Source of the DNA: Lactobacillus sp.
Lineage (GTDB): Bacteria > Pseudomonadota > Alphaproteobacteria > RF32 > CAG-239
DNA: 5,724 nt
NCBI GenBank assembly: GCA_031263385.1
Contig: JAISFX010000158.1
Span: forward strand, 1-5,724
Direction of reading: 5' to 3'
Part shown: positions 1-5,724 of the stretch, piece after piece
Numbering within the stretch: position 1 is the first letter of the stretch
Layout of the letters: the number at the start of each line of letters is the position of its first letter
Position numbers and translations under genes: made by a program
Notes under the pieces: model-generated
The model's input: the letters and a program-made list of their open reading frames with translations, nothing else
Told to the model about the DNA's origin: nothing
The model's database searches: none

Positions 1-1
1 A

Positions 2-139
2 CCTGATACCGCCATTTTTCAAGATGAAGAAGCCGTAATCAATGGCCGCGTTCGCAATACATTAGGCTCTTTGCCTACCATAACAGCCATTTTTGGGTTA
101 ACCATTGCTAATGAAGTAATCTTACGACTGGGGAGATAA
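2..139 (+). CDS. ThiF/TcdA-like E1-fold protein, C-terminal fragment (5' end outside window)
   Basis: An open frame enters from the window's left edge and ends at TAA 137-139, leaving the last 45 residues. Its final stretch reads NTLGSLPTITAIFGLTIANE followed by VILRLGR. This 'GS-x-PTI-x-GL-x-ANEVI' helix resembles the C-terminal end of ThiF/MoeB/TcdA-type (E1-like) adenylating enzymes, in particular tRNA threonylcarbamoyladenosine dehydratases, where a similar glycine-rich segment precedes the last helix. The ATP-binding Rossmann part and any catalytic cysteine lie outside the window, so the assignment rests on this tail alone. Only one base separates its stop from the hydF ATG, and the hydF ribosome binding site lies inside its last codons, so the two are almost certainly co-transcribed. 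Whether it acts on tRNA or on a partner of the hydrogenase maturases cannot be told from here. Confidence 0.6.
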   Translation, partial: PDTAIFQDEEAVINGRVRNTLGSLPTITAIFGLTIANEVILRLGR

Positions 140-140
140 T

Positions 141-1340
141 ATGGAAAAAGCACCTAAGGGAATACGTTTGCAAATAGCAATTTTGGGCCGTGTCAACTCC
201 GGAAAATCCAGCTTTTTGAACCTTGTCTCAGGCCAAGATACCTCCATAACCTCACCAATAAAGGGCACAACCACAGATGTTGTCGAAAAAAACCAAGAGC
301 TTCAGCCAATTGGTCCGATAACTTGGCTTGATACCGCAGGTTTTGCCGATGATAGCGATTTGGGCGATAAACGCCTTGCCAAAACCCTAAAAGTGCTGGA
401 TAGGGCAGATATTGCGGTTTTAGTGCTTGAGGGCAGCAAAATAGGCCCTGTTGAGGAAGAGATTATTAAGCTTGCAGACTCCAAAAAAATCCCCTTAATA
501 AAAATCTTTAATAAAAACGACCTTTACCGCGTTACAGAGAACGGAATCCGCGTAAATTCGACCGATTTAAGCTCCCGAGATGAGCTTTTAAGTGCCCTTA
601 AGGAAGAAATCTTAAAAATATGCCCCGCAGACTTCATAAAACCCGCCCCCTTGCTTGGAGATTTAGCCCCCGAAGGCTCAACAGTGGTTATGATTGTGCC
701 CATAGACTTTGAGGCCCCTAAAGGCAGGCTTATACTTCCTCAGGTTCAGGCTATCAGAGACTGTCTTGACCATGACCAAACAGCCATAATAACCAAAGAA
801 AGCGGCTATCCGAATGTCCTCAAAAACCTCAGAAACAAGCCCTCATTAGTGGTTTGTGACAGCCAAGGTGTTGATTTTATGGTGAAAAACACCCCTAGAG
901 ACATAGCCTGCACCACTTTCTCGATGCTTTTTGCCCGCCAAAAGGGAGACTTGGGCATGTTTATAAAGGGCGCTAAGGCCATAAGCACTCTAAAGGACGG
1001 AGACAAAGTCTTAATCTCTGAATGTTGCACTCACCATGCCTCTGATGATGATATCGGCAAGGTCAAAATCCCCAATCTATTAAAGAAAGAAACCGGCAAA
1101 AAGCTTGATATAAGCTTCGCCTCCGGGCATGTCTTCCCTGATAACCTGTCACAATATCAGTTGATAATTCAGTGCGGAGGTTGTATGTTCGGTAGAAAAG
1201 AGATATTATCACGACTTGCGAAAGCTGATGAGGCAGGGGTTCCAATCACTAATTATGGTGTTTGCATCTCGGCTTTAAAAGGCGTTTTAGATATAACAGT
1301 AAAACCGTTTAAGGACACCGCAGATGTTGCCAAAGATTGA
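141..1340 (+). CDS. hydF: [FeFe]-hydrogenase H-cluster maturation GTPase HydF
   Basis: HydF is the cytoplasmic scaffold that carries the diiron subcluster precursor and transfers it to apo-hydrogenase HydA. The 399-residue protein has the usual family length and three-part order. The N-terminal Era/TrmE-like GTPase domain shows G1 GRVNSGKS (16-23), a G2 threonine in KGTTTD (41-46), G3 DTAG (64-67) and G4 NKND (124-127). A central dimerisation region spans about 170-275. The C-terminal iron-sulfur domain has CTHH (296-299), DDIGKVKIP (303-311) and CGGC (345-348). The family cluster motif is CxH-x(44-53)-HCxxC; here the residue before CGGC is Gln344 rather than the usual His, while all three cysteines (296, 345, 348) remain. 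The start at 141 follows GGGGAG (130-135) with five bases between. The stop lies inside the hydG reading frame, giving a 17-base overlap that suggests translational coupling. The family assignment is secure. Confidence 0.96.
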   Translation: MEKAPKGIRLQIAILGRVNSGKSSFLNLVSGQDTSITSPIKGTTTDVVEKNQELQPIGPITWLDTAGFADDSDLGDKRLAKTLKVLDRADIAVLVLEGSKIGPVEEEIIKLADSKKIPLIKIFNKNDLYRVTENGIRVNSTDLSSRDELLSALKEEILKICPADFIKPAPLLGDLAPEGSTVVMIVPIDFEAPKGRLILPQVQAIRDCLDHDQTAIITKESGYPNVLKNLRNKPSLVVCDSQGVDFMVKNTPRDIACTTFSMLFARQKGDLGMFIKGAKAISTLKDGDKVLISECCTHHASDDDIGKVKIPNLLKKETGKKLDISFASGHVFPDNLSQYQLIIQCGGCMFGRKEILSRLAKADEAGVPITNYGVCISALKGVLDITVKPFKDTADVAKD

Positions 1341-2742
1341 TACAGAAGGACTAAAATCATTCATCCCTGAAGAAGAGATTCACGAGCTATTACAAAAGAA
1401 AACCCCTGAAAAGGCCTACATACGCGACATAATCTCCAAATCTTTGGATAAAAACCGTCTCGACCCTCATGAAATGGCAGCTCTTTTTAATGTAACCGAT
1501 CCGGATTTGATTATGGAGATTAAAGAAGGTGCCAAAGGCCTTAAAGAGCTTGTCTATGGCAACCGCATAGTCCTTTTTGCTCCGCTTTATGTTGGCAACG
1601 AATGTATTAATAACTGCTCTTACTGTGGTTTTAGAAAAACCAATATGGACATTATCCGCAAATCCCTCACCATGAAAGAGCTTGAAGAAGAGATTAGAGG
1701 CCTTGAGAACAGAGGCCACAAACGCCTTATAATGGTCTATGGCGAGCACCCTATGTATGATGCCAATTTCATCCATGACACCGTTAAAAAGGTTTATTCC
1801 ATAAAAGAGGGTAATGGCGAAATTAGACGTGTTAACATCAATGCAGCCCCTCTTGATGTCGAAGGTTTCAGAAGGGTAAAAGAAGCAGGCATTGGCACGT
1901 ATCAAATCTTTCAAGAAACTTATCACCAACCTACATACAAATCAGTTCACCCCAGCGGCCCTAAGTCAGATTATTTATGGCGTTTATTCGCTTTTGACCG
2001 CGCTATGGAAGCCGGCATTGATGATATCGGCATGGGCGCTCTTATGGGGCTTTATGACCACAGGTTTGAAGCCATGGCCATGCTTTATCACACAATCCAT
2101 CTTGAAGAAAAATTCGGCTGCGGCCCTCACACCATTTCTTTTCCTAGAATAGAGCCTGCCATTGGCACAGAATACGCCAACAACCCTCCGCATCAGGTTA
2201 AGGATGAAGACTTCATGAAGATGATAGCCATCATCAGGCTTGCTGTTCCCTATACCGGCATGATTTTGACCTGCCGCGAAAACACAGCCTTAAGAGACGA
2301 GGCAATCTCTTATGGCATCAGCCAGATTGACGCTGGCTCAGATATTGGGGTAGGGGCATATTCTAATGAAGACAAACTAGAAAATTCTAAAAAATCTCAA
2401 TTTGTGTTAAATGACAACCGTTCCTTAGATGAGGTTGTTTGCGAGCTGTGCGAAAGCGGCCAGCTTCCGTCTTTTTGTACCGGTTGTTACCGCAAGGGCC
2501 GTACTGGGGAGCATTTCATGGAATGTGCAGTTCCCGGCTTTGTTAAAAACTATTGTACTCCTAACGGAATTTTAACTTTGTTGGAGTATCTTATAGACTA
2601 CGCAAGCCCTTCGACCAAGGCAAGAGGACTTAAAGCATTGGAGCGTCAGATAGCAGATATCCCTGACACCAGCAGCTTTAAGCCATTATTGCTGAGCAGA
2701 ATAGACAGTGTTAAGAAGGGCGAAAGAGACTTATACTTCTAG
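1324..2742 (+). CDS. hydG: [FeFe]-hydrogenase maturation radical SAM tyrosine lyase HydG
   Basis: HydG uses S-adenosylmethionine to cleave tyrosine into p-cresol and dehydroglycine, from which it forms CO and CN- and assembles them on a cysteine-bound iron for the H-cluster. The 472-residue length is normal. The radical-SAM cluster motif CxxxCxxC is C94-INN-C98-SY-C101, followed by GFRK. The TIM-barrel core continues with GEHPMYD (140-146), NINAAPLD (171-178), QETYH (197-201) and GPHTISFPR (267-275); the latter's histidine probably corresponds to the ligand of the 'dangler' iron known from HydG structures. The C-terminal domain, which separates HydG from its relative ThiH, has the second-cluster motif Cx2Cx22C at C385, C388 and C411. 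All cofactor cysteines are present, so the enzyme looks functional. The start at 1324 lies within the end of hydF and follows AAGGA (1311-1315) by eight bases. HydE and HydA are not in the window. Confidence 0.97.
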   Translation: MLPKIDTEGLKSFIPEEEIHELLQKKTPEKAYIRDIISKSLDKNRLDPHEMAALFNVTDPDLIMEIKEGAKGLKELVYGNRIVLFAPLYVGNECINNCSYCGFRKTNMDIIRKSLTMKELEEEIRGLENRGHKRLIMVYGEHPMYDANFIHDTVKKVYSIKEGNGEIRRVNINAAPLDVEGFRRVKEAGIGTYQIFQETYHQPTYKSVHPSGPKSDYLWRLFAFDRAMEAGIDDIGMGALMGLYDHRFEAMAMLYHTIHLEEKFGCGPHTISFPRIEPAIGTEYANNPPHQVKDEDFMKMIAIIRLAVPYTGMILTCRENTALRDEAISYGISQIDAGSDIGVGAYSNEDKLENSKKSQFVLNDNRSLDEVVCELCESGQLPSFCTGCYRKGRTGEHFMECAVPGFVKNYCTPNGILTLLEYLIDYASPSTKARGLKALERQIADIPDTSSFKPLLLSRIDSVKKGERDLYF

Positions 2743-2754
2743 GGAAACCTTAAC

Positions 2755-3621
2755 ATGAAGATGATAAAGCCGATAGTCAATATATCTAAAGTCATTGATG
2801 AATATGATACCGTTGCTGTAGGCTTAAACGGTGTGCTTTCTGATGGCATAGGCATCAAAACAGAGGCTGCCTCAGCCCTTGTTAATATGAAAAAACAAGG
2901 CAAAAACATTATCCTAATTAGCAATTCTGCCCTAAGGGTTGAGCTTTTAGCACTAGAGCTAAAAGAGAAAGGTTTTCCGCTTGGTGTTTTTTCTTCTATC
3001 ATCACCGCTGGCGAAATTACTCATTATAAACTCAAAATAAAACCGGGCGATTTTCAGGCAATTGGTAACAGCTTTTTCAAAATTGGCCCATCAACAGGCC
3101 TTGGCGTATTCGCAGGGCTTGACTACGAGCGCGTTAATGATTTAGCCAGAGCAGATTTCCTTTATGTCTGCGGTGCAGAAAACGCCGATGATACCCTAGA
3201 TAAATACCTGCCATTTTTAGAGCATGCAGCCGGTTTGAATATGCCTCTGCTTTGTGTTGGCAATGATACATCTACTTATACTGAAGGGCACATAAGCTTG
3301 GCCGCCGGAGCTTTGGCTGAACAATTTGCTGTGCTGGGCGGAAAGATAATCACCATCGGCAAGCCGGACCCTTCAATATTTAAATATGCTTTTGATGATG
3401 TCGAGGACTTCAACCCTGACAGAACCCTTATGATTGGTGACAACCTCACCACAGACATTAAAGGTGCAAACCTTAGCGGCATCCACGCTGCTTTGGTGTC
3501 AAAAGGTGTGCATGTTAACTTTTTGGGCGAAGGCTATATCCCTGATGTCGCCAAAACCAGAGAGCTTTCCACCAACTTCGAGTCATATCCTGACTATGTA
3601 ATATCAAACCTAAGATGGTAA
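2755..3621 (+). CDS. NagD-like HAD-superfamily class IIA protein, motif I aspartates lost (probable pseudo-phosphatase)
   Basis: The 288-residue protein has the length and layout of class-IIA HAD hydrolases (NagD-like; the alphaproteobacterial TIGR01459-type subfamily fits best). Motif II is ISNS (55-58), motif III is the lysine in GKPDP (202-206), and motif IV is GDNLTTD (228-234) followed by IKGANLSGI, all well preserved. Motif I is not: where NagD-type enzymes have DxDGV, and the TIGR01459 type as I recall has D-x-[W/Y]-GVLHDG, this protein reads GLNGVLSDG (23-31). The phosphorylated nucleophile is Gly23 (codon GGC, 2821-2823) and the second acidic position is Asn25. Without a nucleophile, normal phosphatase chemistry is not expected, so it may be a binding or regulatory protein. 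The start at 2755 follows AGGGA (2741-2745) by nine bases; an in-frame ATG at 2761 is an alternative. It begins 12 bases after hydG and is probably co-transcribed with it. The substrate is unknown. Confidence 0.85.
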   Translation: MKMIKPIVNISKVIDEYDTVAVGLNGVLSDGIGIKTEAASALVNMKKQGKNIILISNSALRVELLALELKEKGFPLGVFSSIITAGEITHYKLKIKPGDFQAIGNSFFKIGPSTGLGVFAGLDYERVNDLARADFLYVCGAENADDTLDKYLPFLEHAAGLNMPLLCVGNDTSTYTEGHISLAAGALAEQFAVLGGKIITIGKPDPSIFKYAFDDVEDFNPDRTLMIGDNLTTDIKGANLSGIHAALVSKGVHVNFLGEGYIPDVAKTRELSTNFESYPDYVISNLRW

Positions 3622-3827
3622 CTACACAAATTGTAAATTAACATGTGTCAGTTAAACGAAGTATATTAATAATATAATAGAAGCAAATTTGATTATATCG
3701 GTTTTTACCGGTCTCTTTAGTGTGTTACAGATTTCCCCAAAAAGCTAATATCCAACAGATGATTCTCCCTTTGAAATCATTCAAAAATTGAAAATAAAAA
3801 TAATCAACACCTCTTAAAAAAGGGGGA
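3622..3827. other. AT-rich intergenic region upstream of the tetR promoter
   Basis: No credible gene lies here. The stretch is AT-rich, for example the run around 3661-3680. It holds three weak inverted repeats. One is the small hairpin at 3697-3712, listed separately. A second is ATGATT (3759-3764) with AATCAT (3775-3780) across a 10-base loop. A third is CCTCTT (3810-3815) with AAGGGG (3820-3825), containing one G-T wobble and ending just before the TTGACA at 3828. None has a run of T residues behind it. The octamer TAGTGTGT occurs at 3718-3725 and again at 3851-3858 in the tetR promoter. The region may hold the 3' end of the hyd transcript and regulatory sites, but none can be named with confidence. 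Confidence 0.5.
3697..3718 (+). terminator. Weak candidate terminator after the hyd/HAD genes
   Basis: A six-pair stem ATCGGT/ACCGGT with one T-G wobble encloses a TTTT loop (3697-3712) and is followed by CTCTTT. It lies about 75 bases after the HAD gene's stop codon. The stem is short, low in GC and lacks a proper U-tract, so it may be chance. It is the only terminator-like structure seen between the HAD gene and tetR. Confidence 0.22.
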
Positions 3828-3856
3828 TTGACACATTTTTATTGTTGCACTAGTGT
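3828..3856 (+). promoter_or_regulatory. Candidate sigma70-type promoter for the tetR-family gene
   Basis: A perfect consensus -35 box TTGACA (3828-3833) is followed, after 17 bases, by TAGTGT (3851-3856). TAGTGT matches TATAAT at only three positions, so the -10 box is weak. A better-looking TGTAAT (3856-3861) is 22 bases from the -35, which is too far. The location, 60-90 bases before the tetR ATG on the same strand, suits a promoter for that gene. Confidence 0.45.
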
Positions 3857-3867
3857 GTAATTATACA
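3854..3867. promoter_or_regulatory. Candidate TetR-family operator (imperfect palindrome)
   Basis: TGTGTAATTATACA is a 14-base dyad centred between 3860 and 3861 in which six of seven base pairs are symmetric. It overlaps or directly follows the proposed -10 box of the tetR gene. Next to it lie the perfect 8-base palindrome CACTAGTG (3848-3855) and flanking TGTTG/CAACA arms (3843-3847 and 3866-3870). TetR-family proteins usually bind such dyads over their own promoters, so autoregulation is the natural inference. It is based on position and symmetry only. Confidence 0.35.
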
Positions 3868-3901
3868 ACAGTACAGTTATGCGGTCGCGCAATAATGATA
3901 T

Positions 3902-3906
3902 AGGAG
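3902..3906 (+). promoter_or_regulatory. Ribosome binding site of the tetR-family gene
   Basis: AGGAG lies 11 bases before the ATG at 3918. Another ATG at 3908 is only one base from it, is out of frame with the regulator and opens just 12 codons before TAA. The 3918 start is therefore preferred, and it also gives the typical MARPSTNLDKK beginning of a TetR-family protein. The spacing is somewhat long. Confidence 0.6.
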
Positions 3907-3917
3907 CATGAAAGAAA

Positions 3918-4580
3918 ATGGCCAGACCTTCCACAAATCTAGATAAAAAAATGCTGGAAGCAGGTGTCAAAATTATCATTAAAGACGGAGTAAACGGTCT
4001 TACAGCGCGCAATATATGCAAAGAAGCAGATGTTAACCTTGGTATGTTTAATTATTACTTCAAAAGCAAAGATTACTATATAACCTTGCTTTATTCCTTA
4101 ATTCATAAAGACATTGAAGACTTTATCAATGTAGCGTCAATGGATGATAAACCTTCTTTAGTAAAGCTAAAGCAAACGTTGTCCAGACTGAATGAATATA
4201 CAAAGAAAAACCCAGAGCTTTCAGAAGCAATGTTTGCAGATGTTTTCCACCGTTATAATGACTATAAAAGATATATGGAAGAAGGCATCATACCAAATTT
4301 CAGGCTGTTTATTCAGCTTATTGCAGAGGCTCAAAAGGATGGCTATTTAAGAAAAGATTGGTCAGTTATTGAGATGTTTGCCTTTATTTTCTTTGGTGGC
4401 CTTGTCCCAGAGATGTATTCCAACCACTTGGATGACATCTTACGTCTTTATAAATACAAGGAAGCGAAGTCTCCAACCAAGTCAAACTTTGCTCGCAGAA
4501 TGGATTTAATATTTAATGAGCTAGAAAGTGTTGATATGCACGATTTTGTAGAGTTTTCACAGATAGGTACAGGTTCTTGA
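3918..4580 (+). CDS. TetR/AcrR-family transcriptional regulator
   Basis: This 220-residue protein has the usual TetR-family size. The N-terminal DNA-binding domain covers about residues 5-55, with the helix-turn-helix in LTARNICKEADVNLGMFNYY (28-47) followed by FKSKD, the most conserved stretch of the family. The rest is a mainly helical, variable ligand-binding and dimerisation domain rich in aromatic residues (for example MFAFIFFGGLVPEMY), so the inducer cannot be predicted. TetR proteins act as homodimeric repressors, often of themselves and of adjacent genes. This gene has its own promoter-like sequence and a strong terminator about 100 bases downstream, so it is probably transcribed alone. 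Possible targets are its own promoter, the hyd genes upstream or the glycosyltransferase downstream; the sequence does not decide between them. Confidence 0.93.
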   Translation: MARPSTNLDKKMLEAGVKIIIKDGVNGLTARNICKEADVNLGMFNYYFKSKDYYITLLYSLIHKDIEDFINVASMDDKPSLVKLKQTLSRLNEYTKKNPELSEAMFADVFHRYNDYKRYMEEGIIPNFRLFIQLIAEAQKDGYLRKDWSVIEMFAFIFFGGLVPEMYSNHLDDILRLYKYKEAKSPTKSNFARRMDLIFNELESVDMHDFVEFSQIGTGS

Positions 4581-4681
4581 TAAACCTCATTTAACAACAA
4601 AGTCTCTTCATTAAGAGCCTGTCGCCTTTCTTTAGATAAAAAGTTTTTCAGTCCGAATTATTATGTGTTAGTCCCAACATA

Positions 4682-4714
4682 AAAAAGCCCGAGTGCAGAA
4701 GCCTCGGGCTTTTT
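4682..4714 (+). terminator. Strong rho-independent terminator after tetR-family gene
   Basis: The seven-pair GC-rich stem GCCCGAG (4687-4693) and CTCGGGC (4703-4709) has a nine-base loop and is followed by five T residues, then CTTTT. A run of A residues precedes the left arm, so the stem can be extended by A-T pairs and the structure could also work on the reverse strand. It ends the tetR transcript about 100 bases after the stop codon and insulates the glycosyltransferase gene from it. Confidence 0.92.
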
Positions 4715-4717
4715 CTT

Positions 4718-4760
4718 TTGAGCATTTTTTTGCTTTGCATTATATAAAATATATTGTAAT
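4718..4760 (+). promoter_or_regulatory. AT-rich promoter-like stretch before the glycosyltransferase gene
   Basis: The strong terminator just upstream means the glycosyltransferase gene needs its own promoter. The AT-rich stretch offers TTGAGC (4718-4723), 17 bases before TATATA (4741-4746), and a further TGTAAT at 4755-4760. Several overlapping choices exist and none is a close consensus pair, so the exact promoter is unresolved. Confidence 0.3.
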
Positions 4761-4801
4761 CTAGCGCGTATGTGTGATTCTAAGAAAATTGAGGGAACTA
4801 A

Positions 4802-5724
4802 ATGTCAGACAATAAAGAAATAGTAGTTTTGCAAGTTTTACCTGAGCTTAATCAAGGTGGAGTAGAGCAGGGCACTATCCAGATAGCAGAATATTTAAAT
4901 AAAAACGGCATTAAAAACTTTGTCGCATCTCAAGGTGGACGCTGGGCTTATCGTTTAGATAAGGCTAATGTGCCACACTTCACGCTTCCCTTAAAGACCA
5001 AAAATATTTTTAAGATGAGGGCTAACACTAAAGCCTTAGAAAAAATCATCCGCGAAAACGGCGTTAGCATTGTTCATGCTCGTTCTCGTGCACCTGCTTG
5101 GTCTGCCTATTGGGCAGCCAAAAACACAGGCGTTCAGTTCATGACAACTTTTCATGGTACTTATGGCTTAGGCCCTATGGGCATCAAAAAGCTCTACAAC
5201 AGAGTAATGACTTATGGCAAGAAAGTTGTAGCCATATCTACCCACATAAGAAACCACATCTTATCACAATACAAAAAGACAGACCCAAACAAGGTTGTCT
5301 TAATACACCGCTGTGTAGATTTAGATAAGTTTGACCCTAAAAAAATAAGCCAAGAACGCATTATAAAATTTGTTAAAGAATACAGCCTTCCTGAAGATAA
5401 ACCAATTATCCTCACCATTGGTCGCCTAACTAGGTGGAAAGGCCAGCACTTGGTAATAGACGCTGCTTCCAGTATCAAAGACCAAAACTTTCATTGCATC
5501 TTTTTGGGCGATGATCAGGGCCGCGTTCACTATACTGAGGAGCTCAAAGAAGCCATCAGCAAAAAAGGCTTAGAAGGCCGCTTTACTTTCATCAGCCACA
5601 CTGATGATGTCCCTGCGTTAATGCAAATTTCATCAATAGTGGTTGTTCCATCAACAGACCCCGAGGCATTTGGCAGAATGACAGCCGAAGGTCAAGCCAT
5701 GGGCAAAATTGTAGTGGCTTCAAA
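4802..5724 (+). CDS. Glycosyltransferase family 4 (GT-B fold), 3' end outside window
   Basis: The frame starts at ATG 4802 after GAGGGA (4791-4796) and runs off the right edge, giving 307 residues without a stop. It looks like a retaining GT-B enzyme of the GT4 family, which transfers a sugar from a nucleotide-sugar donor. The N-terminal acceptor domain has the glycine-rich loop LNQGGVEQGT (16-25) and FHGTYG (117-122). The C-terminal donor-binding domain has TIGRLTRWKGQ (205-215) and the E-x7-E signature in DPEAFGRMTAE (E288 and E296). Family length is usually 350-400 residues, so most of the gene is present. Such proteins commonly build lipopolysaccharide core or other envelope glycans, but donor and acceptor cannot be read from the sequence. 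The terminator upstream suggests it begins a unit separate from tetR. Confidence 0.92.
   Translation, partial: MSDNKEIVVLQVLPELNQGGVEQGTIQIAEYLNKNGIKNFVASQGGRWAYRLDKANVPHFTLPLKTKNIFKMRANTKALEKIIRENGVSIVHARSRAPAWSAYWAAKNTGVQFMTTFHGTYGLGPMGIKKLYNRVMTYGKKVVAISTHIRNHILSQYKKTDPNKVVLIHRCVDLDKFDPKKISQERIIKFVKEYSLPEDKPIILTIGRLTRWKGQHLVIDAASSIKDQNFHCIFLGDDQGRVHYTEELKEAISKKGLEGRFTFISHTDDVPALMQISSIVVVPSTDPEAFGRMTAEGQAMGKIVVAS

Noticed and set aside
1390..1929. Long reverse-strand open frame of 179 codons inside hydG
   Set aside because: It lies wholly antisense to the well-supported hydG, its translation shows no recognisable domain, and it is best explained as a codon-bias shadow.
3686..3704. FNR-like half site TTGAT in the intergenic region
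   Set aside because: An FNR box needs TTGAT-N4-ATCAA; here the second half is missing and the spacing is wrong, so an anaerobic regulator site cannot be claimed.
3908..3946. Mini-ORF of 12 codons overlapping the tetR start (possible leader peptide)
   Set aside because: Its ATG is one base from the AGGAG, too close for initiation, and it shows no attenuator-like codon run or hairpin. It is probably chance.
4604..4617. Small hairpin CTCTT-CATT-AAGAG just after tetR as a terminator
   Set aside because: The stem is five pairs with little GC and no following T-run, and a far stronger terminator lies at 4682-4714.
5098..5478. Overlapping open frames on both strands (5098-5328 + and 5212-5478 -) within the glycosyltransferase gene
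   Set aside because: They sit in other frames of a gene with clear GT4 motifs and show no domain, ribosome binding site or promoter of their own.
1..5724. CRISPR arrays, tRNA/rRNA genes, insertion sequences or attachment sites
   Set aside because: I saw no regularly spaced repeats, no transposase or integrase coding sequence, and no tRNA- or rRNA-like sequence. The window is nearly filled by ordinary genes.

Overview
The window holds six same-strand (+) genes in a DNA of moderate-to-low GC. It is dominated by part of an [FeFe]-hydrogenase maturation locus. The best-supported genes are hydF (H-cluster assembly GTPase/scaffold) and hydG (radical-SAM tyrosine lyase that makes CO and CN- ligands). 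The lineage signal is indirect. The class-IIA HAD protein after hydG, the TetR protein with a 'VNLGMFNYYFKSKD' recognition segment, and the GT4 glycosyltransferase with a 'GGVEQGT' N-terminus all look alphaproteobacterial. HydF and HydG imply an anaerobic or microaerobic, H2-metabolising life. A low-GC, host- or sediment-associated anaerobic alphaproteobacterium is my best guess; this is inference, not proof.

Layout. 2-139: C-terminal end of a ThiF/TcdA-like E1-fold protein, with one base between its stop and hydF. 141-1340: hydF. 1324-2742: hydG, overlapping hydF by 17 bases. 2755-3621: a NagD-like HAD-IIA protein whose catalytic motif I has lost its aspartates. These four genes are packed like one transcription unit that begins upstream of the window. 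3622-3917: an AT-rich intergenic region with weak hairpins, a consensus -35 (TTGACA) and an imperfect palindrome that could be a TetR operator. 3918-4580: a TetR-family regulator. 4682-4714: a strong intrinsic terminator. 4802 to the window end: a GT4 glycosyltransferase, truncated by the window edge and probably starting a separate unit.

How the genes work together. HydG cleaves tyrosine to p-cresol, CO and CN- and builds an Fe(CO)2(CN)-type synthon. HydF carries the diiron precursor and delivers it to the hydrogenase apoprotein. The third maturase, HydE, and the hydrogenase HydA are not in the window and should lie nearby or elsewhere in the genome. The upstream ThiF-like gene and the downstream HAD protein have no established role in this pathway, but their tight spacing suggests co-expression. 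The HAD protein, an apparent pseudo-phosphatase, is the most unusual element. The TetR gene has its own promoter and terminator, and nothing in the sequence shows that it controls the hyd genes.
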